A stretch of DNA of 64,000 nucleotides from Takakia lepidozioides (Eukaryota > Streptophyta > Takakiopsida > Takakiales > Takakiaceae), in assembly GCA_030704615.1 (NCBI GenBank), contig CM060732.1, positions 77,665,053 through 77,729,052 on the forward strand, written 5' to 3'. The notes below the pieces were generated by a model that worked only from the letters and a program-made list of their open reading frames with translations, searched no databases and had not been told where the DNA came from. This document shows, in pieces, positions 51,045 through 61,289 of the stretch (its first letter is position 1; each line of letters opens with the position of its first letter). The position numbers and the translations under genes were made by a program.

Positions 51045-52374
51045 TGTCAAGTTAGTTTACCACTAGTGTGAAACTAGCTAGGAAATAGCTAGCTTTTACA
51101 TATTGACATTTGGGATTGGCCCAAGTGTCAATCCAGGGGTCAAGGCAGATTTAGGCCCTGGAGTGGTTATCTTCACGGCAAGCGCGGGAGGCTCATCTTT
51201 CTCGAGTTGAGCCTCACCGCGCCTAGCTATGGCGCCGTAGTGTGGATTCCCCATGGCGTGGGGTGGACTTGGCTTGACTTGTATTTGAGTGATGAGGTTA
51301 TATATGCATGAGTTTATGCTTCAGCTTTGTGAGCTCTCATGAGCTTGTGCTTGTATTCTTCTTCTTTATCACTCGAGAAAGATGAGCTCGTATCTATGAG
51401 TACCAGATACGAGTTAGTTGTAGCACTTGTGGTTTTTGCTTGAGAATGAGAGAAACCAGGTTGTTATGCAAAGAGCACCGTGGAGCTCTTGGTTGTTAGA
51501 AGCGGAGGCGATGTGGGTTACGAGGTGGTAAACCTTGGCATTCGATCTTCAGCTTCAGAGATGAAAATCATGGTAGATCGTGGTAGATCATGGTAGATCA
51601 CGGTAATTGTTCCAATCCCAGATTGCGATCTTTTTTTTCTCCCGCCCATACTGCAGGTAATTCCAGAGCACCTTGATGGTTTCAGATTGTGTACATGCAT
51701 GAGCAAGCACGATTGGGAAGAGGACCAGTCAAGAGCAGGTTATAGTGGCTTTGGTGGCAAAGCTGAGAACTGGACTTGGGAATGCGAGCTTTCATTGTGT
51801 GAAGGATGGCAAGACCAAGCGAAAGGGCTGATTTGGCTTGGGGCAAATCAGTGCACTTTGTGGAGTATGTTGAGAGTGGGTTTCAATCTCGAGCTTCAGC
51901 ATTGAGAGGGCTCTTGTCATGGCAAGAGCAGGGCTGGAACAGGAGCTAAGAGGTGCGGCAAGGCCATGGAATGTGCACCTAGGGTTTCAGAGCTTGGAAG
52001 AAGAGCTCTTGCACCACAAAAGGAGTGTCTTGTGGCTGGAAATGTAAGCCTTAGGGTTTCAGGAATAGGCTATAAGACAGATGCTATGGCCAAAGGAAAC
52101 GCTTGAATGAGTGCTCACAAGGGCTAGAAACCAGCAAGGATTGGTTGTTTGCCATTGACTTTAGTGGCGTGTTTGGGGAGTCTAAGTGAGAAAGAAAGCT
52201 TGGTTTGTGGCAACCATCTTCCTCATGGCTTAGGGCTACTATTGGTGGTGTGTGGGAGCCGAAAGAGCAAGAATACCTTGCTGATTTCTTCACAGCCGCC
52301 ATAGCTTGGTGCAAAGAAGCCTAGAGTCCAAGAGACACAAACCCTAGCTTGGCGTGGCTAAACCCCTTGGAAAA

Positions 52375-52860
52375 ATGGCTGTGATGGGCTGTGACAGGCT
52401 GTGCCCTGTGGCCTGTGGGGCTATGACGGGCTGTGAGGGGCTGTGACAGGCTATGGCGAGCTCTGACAGGCTGTGGCGGGTTGTGACAGGCTGTGGCGAG
52501 CTGTGACGGGCTGTGAGGGGTTGTGACAGGCTGTGCCCTGTGGCTTGTGGGGCTGTGATAGGCTAAGCCCAGTGGCCTGTGGGGTTGTGACGGGCTGTGA
52601 GGGGCTGTGACAGGCTGTGGCGAGCTGTGATGGGCTGTGAGGGGCTGTGACAGGCTGTGGCGAGCTGTGACGGGCTATGAGGGGCTGTGACAGGCTGTGG
52701 CGGGCTGTGACAGGCTAAGCCCAGTGGCCTGTGGGGCTGTGACGGGTTTGTGACAGGCTGTGGCGAGCTGTGACGGGCTGTGAGGGGCTGTGACAGGCTG
52801 TGCCCTGTGGCCTGTGTGGGGCTGTGACGGCTGTGATCAGTGAGCTGTGTGGGCCTGTGC
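52375..52860 (+). repeat. Leader minisatellite (GGCTGTGAC type, G-rich strand)
   Basis: About 485 bp of 9-11-bp modules GGCTGTGAC, GGGCTGTGA, GGGGCTGTGA and GGCTGTGGCGA in higher-order units of about 38 bp. The sense strand has frequent GGG/GGGG runs. It lies in the same relative position as the different minisatellite of the minus copy. Confidence 0.9.
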
Positions 52861-52959
52861 TGGTCTGTGGTGGCCCGTGTTGACCTGTGGACGGCCTGTG
52901 CTGATTCGTGGAGGCACTGGTGGACTGCCTAAGGACTGACATGTGGTCTTGAAGGCCGA

Positions 52960-53574
52960 ATTTTGAAGCTCGTGGAGGGCGGTTTGAGGAGTATCTTCAT
53001 GATATTCCCATGGTCATGCAAGTAAGGGAAGAGAGGAGATGAAGAGTGTTGGGATGAGGGCATGTTGGGGTTAGGCATTGCTTTAGCTTCTCTTCCTCGT
53101 AGTTTCCACCCTCTCATTAGGCCAAGACCTTTCCGTAGGTGGAGACAAGAGTCAGTCCGGGTTTTGGGCTAGGGTGTCCTTGCAGGAGCAACACCGTGGA
53201 GTTGTTTTTGGTGTGGGGGAGTTGTCGTTCTGATTTCTTGTGTTTGGATCCCCTCCATACCTGCATGCTTGACTGTGCGCCATGCTAGTTTTGTGTGGCG
53301 CTTGTTTTTATAGGTGATTGGTCCGGATTTGATCACCACCCAGTCCTAGAGCATGCTTTCGATGGTGAGGCTGGGGTGATGACCAGCCAGACCATCATTG
53401 TTTCTCCTGTGGTGAGGTTGGAGGTGATGACCAGCTGACCATAGGAGTGCTTGCGGTGGATGCAGGTACAAGTATAGGCTATGTTAGGAACTTAATATTC
53501 CAAACAATAAGCCACAACAGGTTCTCTACCCGGTTACCTTGTGGAGAGGGGTTTAGGGACATGTTCATGACCGG
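52960..53574 (+). repeat. 5' leader shared with the other gypsy copy
   Basis: Homologous along its length to 44350-44990 (reverse). It includes two imperfect ~60-bp repeats around GGTGATGACCAGC (53380-53450). No gag start ATG in good context was found, in keeping with decay. Confidence 0.7.
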
Positions 53575-55118
53575 TTGAGTGTCAACACGGAGGTGCCACT
53601 AGTTACTGGGGACAGTGCCGGTTCGAGCACTAGCGATACTAGTGGGTACACGAGACGAGGTGTGCGGTTTAGGCCACCTTCACCTCCTGTGTCTTCTACG
53701 GAAGGTTCTGATATTGTGAATCAGGAGGACTCATACCGGCGGTGCAAGTTGTTTCTTTGCCATTGTTGTGGGACACAATGGAGGAGATGTATGGAGCTAC
53801 CAAGGGGCCACGAAGGTACTCTGGGGCGGTGGGCACCATCGAGTTGGATGATTTTATCCAAGAGTTTGATAGTTGGTGTGATTTGCAGCAAATGCGCAAT
53901 CCACAACTATTTACGCCTTTCATGGCATGGAAGGGGCTGTTTCAGCACCTTGAGGGGCCGCCTATGGATGATTACCATGAGCTCAGGCGGGGGCATGAGG
54001 TTGAGATCGAGGAGTGGAGGATGTACTGGTTACCCGACTATGTCTCCATTACTAGGGGCACTAGAGCCACGAGGGCAGTGGCTACACCTGCCGCTGCACC
54101 GGCAGCTTCAGCAAGTAGCAGTGGGACTAGTGGTACAGTAGCTATGACGTCCACCCAAGCTACTATCGCACCAGCACTAGTACCCGTGCTTGCCTTCAAC
54201 CCTGTTGTGGAGTTCTTCGAAGAGTTGAGAGGGAACTACCAAGGGGTGAGGACAGAGAAGTTGCGGAGCTTGCAAGAGTTCCAACAAAAGCCGACCGAGA
54301 GCTTGAGGGAGGCTTTTACTCGCATGAGGCGCTTAATAAATGTAACCCAAGGGGTTACGGAAGCTCAGGCAGTCTAATTCTGGTATGGGATATTGGACAA
54401 GGAGCTGAGGAGAAGGGTGCGGGATGCAACTCTCCTACAAGTGACCCAACCCACCTTAACAAATGTGTTTTTGCTGGCAGAGCGGATAGAGCTCAACATG
54501 GTGGAGGAACGAGTGATCATGGTGGGATTTGCTAAGGAGACACCACGGGGTAGTGGTGCTCCTAGCCAACCACTACCTCAACGTGCTCAAGGCAACAAGG
54601 GGGCTCAGGTGAAGCTCAGGGAACGGCAGAGAGGACCTCAGATGCATGGGTCTCTCCCTTCATTTGCTGGCCAACAATGGGCGGATGTGGTGTGCTGGAC
54701 ATGTGGAGGACCCCATGTCAAGAAGGATTGCCCAGAGGGAGGCAAAGAGCCGGCACATGCATAGCCCGCACAGTTGCAGTGTGGGCATTGTGGCAAGCAC
54801 GGGCATGGAGAGGCCCAGTATTATGGTTTGCATCCTGAGTTGCGCCCAGGCCAGTTCCAATGGAACAATGGTGGCCGGGGGCGAGGTGGAGCAGCCCATA
54901 GAGGACGAGGTGGCCAGGCACGAGGTGCAGGCCAAGGGCAAGCTCAACATGGCCAAGGACGCGGAGGTTAGGGTGTTGACCAAGGCATGGCCAACCGGCT
55001 TCAGCAGCTAGAGCAGAGGCTCGCTGCCATGGGTACAACTCAGGTGGTACCGGCTCCAAGGCCGGATGGTCCACCTCCTGCTCCTGGAGGAGATATGGGA
55101 GGCATGGGATTCATGTGA
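53575..55118 (+). pseudogene. gag of the methyltransferase-bearing gypsy element
   Basis: The N-terminus (SSTSDTSGYTRRGVRFRPPS) is in one frame to about 53730, then a shift. The rest runs in a single frame: MEEMYGATKGPRRYSGAVGT, DDFIQEFDSWCDLQQMRNPQ, FFEELRGNYQGVRTEKLRSL, and SLREAFTRMRRLINVTQGVT (retrotransposon gag capsid features). Next come the zinc knuckle CWTCGGPHVKKDC at 54693-54731, a second cluster LQCGHCGKHGHGE without its last Cys, and a Gly/Arg/Gln-rich nucleic-acid-binding tail. In-frame stops are at 54375 (TAA), 54762 (TAG), 54969 (TAG) and 55116 (TGA). The minus copy has CAG at the first two. Confidence 0.85.
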
Positions 55119-55643
55119 AGAGTAGCACTACCACTAGTGCAGGTGGAGTCTGCTGCAACCGTGACTCGAGGAGCAGCACGAGTTCCTGAGCCACGAGGTG
55201 CAGAGGTGGAGTTGGATCCACAGCGTGGGGAGGCAAGCCATCAGGCTAGGCTTCCTCAGTCATTCACATTGGCGGAGACAGTGTCGACGCCATCCATGGC
55301 ACCTAGTTCTCGCCCGATTGTTACCGAGGCGGAGGTTACTATGCCATTGGGGAGAGCTACACGGGTAGCACCACTACCTAGTGTTGCCAAGGCTACGGCA
55401 GCTAGTGTGCTGCTAGGAGCGGCCACATTTGTGTGCCAGGCTCCATTGTTCTCGGCTACCATGATTGCGACGCCGGGGGTAAGACCAACTGAGGTGTTCA
55501 GACTGGCAGCTACACTATGTGAGAGTGGGGAGGTTACTTCATCTTCTGCGGAGATAGTGGGAGGTGTAGTGCCGGAGGGATCCTCGGATTTGAGGATCAA
55601 GACTGCCATGGTGGCGCCATGGCAAGCTGCAGCTGCCAGCTAG
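55119..55643 (+). pseudogene. gag-pol linker, low complexity
   Basis: Open continuation of the gag frame (stop TAG at 55641), rich in Ala, Thr, Val and Glu with no known domain. The minus copy lacks the equivalent stretch, where a CACTA element sits. It could be a spacer or a separate structural protein. Confidence 0.4.
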
Positions 55644-55717
55644 GCCAGCCATTGAGCGCGCCATGGTGACACCTGGAGTTGTCATGTTAGACAACCAGGA
55701 TGACATTTTCTGTTTGA

Positions 55718-56263
55718 GTGGACCTGGCAAGCAAGAGGTACCGGCCACTACGGGTCTTGTTGGACTCGGGAGCTCAGCCATTGATGTTGGGCAGAGCTGC
55801 TATTGCAGGCTTGGGCCTCACGGAGGCGGATATGGAGCCTTGTCCTTTCCAGATACAGACGTCTCTGGGAGGATCGGAGCAGGCTCGGGGCATGACACGG
55901 CGTGAGTTGGCTATCAGACTACGGCCGGATCACCCTACAGATGGCTCAGTGATGCAAGCCAAGGCCATTGTGACAGACGCGGTCTCATACGATGTCCTGG
56001 TTAGTGGGGCAGTGTTGTACCCCATGGGCTTCACCCTGGATTTTTGGGAGGAGTCAGCTTCCTATAGGCCTGCATGGCAGTCAGGGGAGGGCCAACATGT
56101 GCAGCTCCCTGTGACGTTCATAGGAGGAGTTGCGGTTGCCCAGCGAGGCAAGATGCCGACACTAACAGCATTCACAGCGGCAGTGAGTTGGCCTAGAGAG
56201 TTGCTTGAGGGCAACACTCATTCAGAGGATGTACAACCTCCGGGAGAGCTGGATGACATGTAA
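55718..56263 (+). pseudogene. Retropepsin (aspartyl protease) part of pol
   Basis: Frame continuous with RT. RYRPLRVLLDSGAQPLMLGR holds the active-site DSGA (55763-55774), then IAGLGLTEADMEPCPFQIQT and SYDVLVSGAVLYPMGF (the flap/second hydrophobic-G region). Gypsy proteases cleave the Gag-Pol precursor. A stop at 56261 (TAA) separates it from the methyltransferase in the present copy, and the frame resumes without shift. Confidence 0.85.
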
Positions 56264-57496
56264 GGTATGGCGGAGTTGCCTATCATGGTTGCTCAGACTC
56301 CATTGTGGGGCACGAGCAAGGATTTGCAGCGGGAGGCTGATTGACGGGTGCAACAAGCCTGGGTGGAGGCTTTTGTACCGTCAGGAGAGGAGGAGAGTCC
56401 GGGGATTGCACCAGGACCACCTCAGTTGTCTCCATTTGACACCACACTTATTGTGTGGCAGTATCCGGATGAAGGCATTTGTCTTCTGGACTTGTTTGGC
56501 GGGATCAGTACCAGATTGGCTGCTGTGTTATAGGCAGGTGTACGAGTTCGGCGTTACCTGTATGTGGAGAGGGATGAGACTGCACGACGTGTTTTACTTC
56601 GCCATGTTGCTCAGTTGGTGCAGCGGTACCCTGAGTTGTTGTCGGTGTCTGCAATTCATGGATATCAGTAGGCCTTGCCAACAGACATTTCGTTGCTGGG
56701 GGCACAGGATTTGGAGCGGGTTGGCTCCATTAATCTGGTAGTGGCAGGTTGGCCCTGCCAAGGGCATTCATCAGCCGGACATGGCAATGGATTGCGAGAC
56801 TTGAGGTCGGGTCTGTTTTGGGAGATGATGCGGGTTTTGCGCCACTTGCAGCTTCATCAAGCTGTATCTCCAACATACATCTTGGAGAATGTGCCACTGA
56901 TGGGCGATTCTCGGGCCAGGGTGATGGCCAGTGTGCATCAAGTCCGGTTGTGGCTTGGGTCAGCAGTGTTGCTAGATGCAGCTACAGTGGAGTCACGGGC
57001 TCATCGTCCACGGCTATGGTGGACTAACTTGATGCCACCCGCACTACTCAAGCGTGCATTTGATGGGGTGCAGCGGCCAGCACATCTCACAGTGGATATC
57101 ATTCTAGACACAGGGAGGCAGTCTCAGCGTGTGAGACATGATGACCGTTCGCCTTTGGAAGTGGTCAACAAGGTGGGTCAACCACGAGCAGCATTACCTA
57201 CATTGCTCAGCTTCCCAGGATCGCATGCTTTCCGGGATAGTGGACCTGGCCTTCTATGGGATGCTCAGTTGCAGCAGTTAGTGGAGCCTAATGCTGACGA
57301 GCATGAGCAGGCAATGGGTTATACCACTGGTACCACGGCGGTGTCGTCTCTTTCTGAGGCATCACGTCGTCAAGTGTTGGGGCAAGCAATGGATCTCAAT
57401 TACTTGACCTGGATTATCAGCTTTGCTATGGCTGAGCAACGCAGAATGCGGAGTACACTTCCCTCGATGGTCTCTTTGCCTACCGAGATGGTATAG
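56264..57496 (+). pseudogene. C5 cytosine DNA methyltransferase domain within pol
   Basis: All main C5-MTase motifs stand in canonical order and in the pol frame. Motif I is LLDLFGGI (56489) for AdoMet, motif IV is VVAGWPCQGHSSAG with the catalytic Cys at 56756, and motif VI is ENVP (56885). Motif VIII is ESRAHRPRLWWTN (56990), a motif IX-like block is EHEQAMGYTTGT, and the motif X-like end is GQAMDLNYLTWI. About 370 residues. GVRVRRYLYVERDET and the RPRLWWTN ending recall DNMT3-type more than DNMT1/CMT, and motif order is not permuted as in DRM; this assignment is inference. Stops at 56342 (TGA), 56531, 56669 and 57494 (TAG) interrupt it, each explainable by one base change. Catalytic motifs themselves are intact. 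No target-recognition domain could be assigned. Confidence 0.88.
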
Positions 57497-59320
57497 GCAG
57501 TGAGTGGGGGCAAGCATGTGAGGACCACGGGGTGCAGGCATCCATGACACACGTGGGAGGTGCTTGAGGTTCAGAGGGAGTTGGCAGCCAAGGTGGCGAT
57601 GAAAGATGAGGTTGGGGATTTTTCTCGGGTGGAGGAAGTCCTTGAGGATGAGATAATGGGGCAGGATGAGGCCTTGTCACTGACTGAGCAGGTAGGGAGT
57701 ACTGCTCAAGAGGTTGCAACATAGCAACCACTGGATGCGTCCTCTACCTCTAAGTCCACTGGACTTAAGGTTGCAGTTACGGAGGACAATTGGGAGCCTA
57801 ACATTGGACCCATTGTCACCGGAGGAGAGAGACGACGTATACGGCGGTTCCTGAGGGCTTACAGGAATTGCTTTGCCTTCAGTTTGAAGGACTTGGGAGC
57901 ACTGAAGGGTCAAGAGATCCGTATTGAGTTGGCCACTGACACGCCAATCTTTCGGAGACCCTATAGATACAGTGACATGGAGAGGTCTTTGATTCAGATG
58001 AGGACTCAAGATCTCTGGGAGGCAGGTTTGGTGGAGCTCTCTGGTGGAGAGTATGCTTCAGCCACAGTGATGCCAGCCAAGAAGGATGTCTATGGCAATT
58101 GGACGGAGAGAGGTATGTGCGGTGATTACCGGCCTGTAAATCGTCAGACCAAGTCCGATAAGTATGCCATGCCAACACCAGAGGAGATCTTTGATGCTAT
58201 CGGGCATGCTAAGGTCTTTAGCACTTTAGATTTACGATTCGGATATCACCAGTTGCCAATCAAGGAGGCGGACCAGCAGAAGACGACATTATGGGGGATC
58301 AATGAGCACGGCAAAGATTGCCTATATCAATGGCGGTTCTTACCATTTGGGCTTAAGAATGCTCCTGCAGAGTTTCAGAGAGTCATGGATAGGATTTTAG
58401 CAGGGGTGGACTTTGCTCGGTGCTACATAGATGACATCATCATCTTTAGTGTTACGATGGAGGAGCATGAGAGACACCTTCAGGTGGTATTGGAGCGCTT
58501 GAGAGCGCACGGATTGAAGTTGCATCCGGGGAAGTGCAAGTTTTTCCACAACCAGATTGAGTATCTGGGTCACATGATATATCCTGGAGGATTGGGGGTA
58601 CAGCAGACTAAGGTAGAGGCCATTGCACAAATTCCACGCCCCACGGATGTGAGCCGAGTTCGAGCTTTCATGGGGTTGGCAAACTATTATAGACAGTTTG
58701 TCAAGGGATTTAGTACCATTGCAAAGGCTCTAACCAAGCTGACCAAGGTGGACCAGGAGTGGCAGTGGGAAGATGAGCAGGAACGAGCTTTTCAAGAGCT
58801 CAAGGCGAGGTTGACCTGGGCGCCTATCCTGAGACGACCTATCAGGGGGCGTCCCTTTCAGCTGCATACGGATTGGAGCATGCTGGGGCTTGGAGCGGTG
58901 CTCACACAGGTGGATGATGAGGGAAGAGAGTTCGTAGTGGCTTATGCTAGCCGCTCGAACAACGCTGCAGAGGCTAAGTACAGCTCATATGAGGGAGAGT
59001 GCTTAGCTGCAGTGTGGGCCGTAACACACTTCAGGTGCTATCTATACGGCAATCTTTTCACCCTTGTCACGGATCACCAGCCACTCAAGTGGTTGATGGA
59101 GTCAGACAAGCTTACGGGGAAGCTTGCACGGTGGGCACTCATACTCCAAGAATATGACTTTCAGGTTGTGCATCGACCGGGTTTGGTCAATCGGGATGCG
59201 GATGGATTGAGTCGTAATCCATGCATGAGCCAGCATGATGACACTGGAGCTCGGTGGCATGGTGAGACGGACAAGGAGATGGTGCCGGGATGGCACGCAT
59301 CTGCATTTTTGTGTATCTTG
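57497..59320 (+). pseudogene. Reverse transcriptase and RNase H of the gypsy element
   Basis: After an acidic linker with stops at 57545 (TGA) and 57722 (TAG), the frame is open from 57884 for 530 codons. RT: ERGMCGDYRPVNRQTKSDKY, VFSTLDLRFGYHQLPIKEAD, LYQWRFLPFGLKNAPAEFQR, with the catalytic YIDD at 58424-58435 and HGLKLHPGKCKFF. RNase H: FQLHTDWSMLGLGAVLTQVD, YSSYEGECLAAVWAVTHFRC, TDHQPLKWLMESDKLTGKLA, NRDADGLSRNP. This is the classic Ty3/gypsy RT-RH order and tether. Near 59310 the frame shifts into integrase. Confidence 0.93.
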
Positions 59321-60300
59321 GCATCGGGAGGTCAGGTTGGACCTACAACAGGGATGACTGTAGACAGAGTGTCTGGGACCCTGAGGCTAGTGATGAGCCA
59401 GGTGGTGCCAGAGATATACATGAGGATTCGGCTGTGTTGGACTACCTCCGCACGGGAGACACGGCAGCCACTGTGACTGCCAGGGAGAGGGATCGGATCC
59501 TGCAATGAGCCAAGAGGTTCAAGTGGGAGGGGATACACCCACTTCGAGTGTGGGATGATGGTTGAGTGAGGATTGTGCCTCACCCCACACAACGTGCACA
59601 GTTAGTGCGGCATGCCCATGATGAGTTGGGGCATTTTGGAGTGCGACGCACTCACAGTTTACTGCAGGGGTAGTATTGGTGGCGTGGTATGCATACAGAG
59701 ATGCAACAGTTCGTGGCTAGGTGCATGGTGTGTGACAGGGTGCGTGCTTCATTCAACGCCCCTACACCACAGTTGCATCCTTTACCAACCATGGGATTGG
59801 GCTACAGGTGGAGTCTTGACTTCGTAGGACCGTTGCCACTAACTATGCGCCACCACATATATGTGTTGGTGATGGTGGAGCACTTCTCCAAGTGGATTGA
59901 GTTGGTTCCATTGCCTGATAAGGCTAGTGAGAGGGCTGCGTATTGGATCGTGGGCTTAGCCGATTTGGTGCTCCAGCTGAGGTACTCACGGACCAAGGGA
60001 GAGAGTTCTTGGGGGAGTTTCAGGCTTTGTGTGATAAAGCCTTGATAGACCACCGCACCACTTCTCGGGATCATCCTGAGGCCGATGGCTTAGCAGAGAG
60101 AGTTGTTCAGACGGTGAAGAGGGGTTTGCGCAAGTATGGCTTACAGAAGGGACACCTAGGAGATTGGGATCTTCAGGTTCCTTGGTTAGCCATGGGCTAC
60201 AGGTTCAGCAAACAAGCATCACTTGCCTCCTTCTCACCATATTTCCTTCTCTTTGGCCGAGAGCCGGATTTGCCTGCAGCCATTCATAGGGACACTGCTC
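59321..60300 (+). pseudogene. Integrase of the gypsy element
   Basis: In two frames (to about 59945, then from 59943). HHCC zinc finger: VRHAHDELGHFGVRRTHSLL and CMVCDR (about 59605-59745). DDE core: Asp in YRWSLDFVGPL (59820), Asp in VLTDQGREF (59991), Glu in HPEADGLAER (60075). The C-terminal GPY/F-like region RRFSPGDYVYL is near 60470. Stops interrupt the N-terminal part (59506, 59563, 59669). Confidence 0.88.
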
Positions 60301-60881
60301 AAGTCCTTAACCTTGACGATCCGGACGTATGGGTACGTGCATGTGATCAGCGTGCAGAGTTGTTCAAGAAAGTCATGCCCATGGCTTTTGAGAACCTTGC
60401 CATTGCACAACACCGTGATACGTTGAGGTATGCCACTATACGTGGTGGAGGATATCGTCCTGGGGTTCGGAGGTTTAGCCCTGGTGACTATGTTTATTTG
60501 CAGCAGACTGTTCCTACGACTCTGGATGTTACTGCAGGGCGTGTTATTCTGAGGGTTCGAGAGGTGTTGCCCTTAGGGGTCCTGATCTTGGAGGGTCGGG
60601 ATGACATGACTTGGAAGGACTATGTGCGTAATTGTGCGCTATGTCACCTTCCCAATGTCGATGGCAGAGTTGACCCAAACTTGGCAGTGGTACCTGCAGG
60701 TTTGAGGTGCATGCTCTGTGGGTCTACCAAAGGGGCAGCCACCATGCTAGTGTGTGATCGATGCTCAAGGGGTTGGCATATGAGATGCTTGACACCACCT
60801 CTTGAGAAAGTTCCTGACGGAGATTGGTTGTGTCCACCTGCTTGGGATAGTGGCAGTGGACATGACTGGATAGGCAGCTAA
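60300..60881 (+). CDS. Integrase C-terminus with PHD-type zinc finger
   Basis: This is the open 3' end of the integrase frame. After GDYVYL the protein continues into a cysteine cluster: CALC (60633), then a PHD-like finger CMLC-x11-CDRC-x4-HMRC-x12-WLC (60708-60833). Cys/His spacing and the W before the last pair match PHD fingers (C4HC3), which read histone H3 tails. The eighth ligand is missing (CPPA where CPxC is expected), so one zinc site may be weakened in this copy. Many plant gypsy elements (chromoviruses) carry a chromodomain here; a PHD finger at this site is unusual. Stop at 60879. Confidence 0.75.
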   Translation, partial: QVLNLDDPDVWVRACDQRAELFKKVMPMAFENLAIAQHRDTLRYATIRGGGYRPGVRRFSPGDYVYLQQTVPTTLDVTAGRVILRVREVLPLGVLILEGRDDMTWKDYVRNCALCHLPNVDGRVDPNLAVVPAGLRCMLCGSTKGAATMLVCDRCSRGWHMRCLTPPLEKVPDGDWLCPPAWDSGSGHDWIGS

Positions 60882-61289
60882 CAAGACATGGGAGGCCAAA
60901 CTCATAGGAGTCAATACATGAGATCCCAAGCTCAAGTTCACAGGTTGCAAGACGGCGACTAACGATGGGGCAACTCTTGCACCTGGCCTCTTGATCTATC
61001 GAGTTTGAGTGTAGTAGGGATAGTGGTGGAGGACTTAGTGAGGCTATGGTCACTATCACATCTTGTGGCTACCTGGACTTAGAGGGACCTAAGCACCAAC
61101 TAGGGGGGCGATTGTGTGGACTAGTGACTGCCATAGTGGGCAGCATAGTGGCAGCCTAGTGACTGACTAGTTGTAGCCTAGTGGTTGGACTAGTGGCTGG
61201 ACCAGTGGTGGACTAGTGATATACTAGTGTGTGGCGTGCACATGTGTTGTGTGGTTTTGGACAACGATGTAATTGTGTAGCGATATGTA

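Noticed and set aside
52375-52860. Regular direct repeats that could suggest a CRISPR array
   Set aside because: Units are contiguous without unique spacers, vary in length, and lie in a plant retrotransposon leader; this is a minisatellite.
55119-55643. Ala/Thr-rich open frame as an envelope-like gene
   Set aside because: No signal peptide, membrane segment or similarity; it is simply the open continuation of the gag frame.
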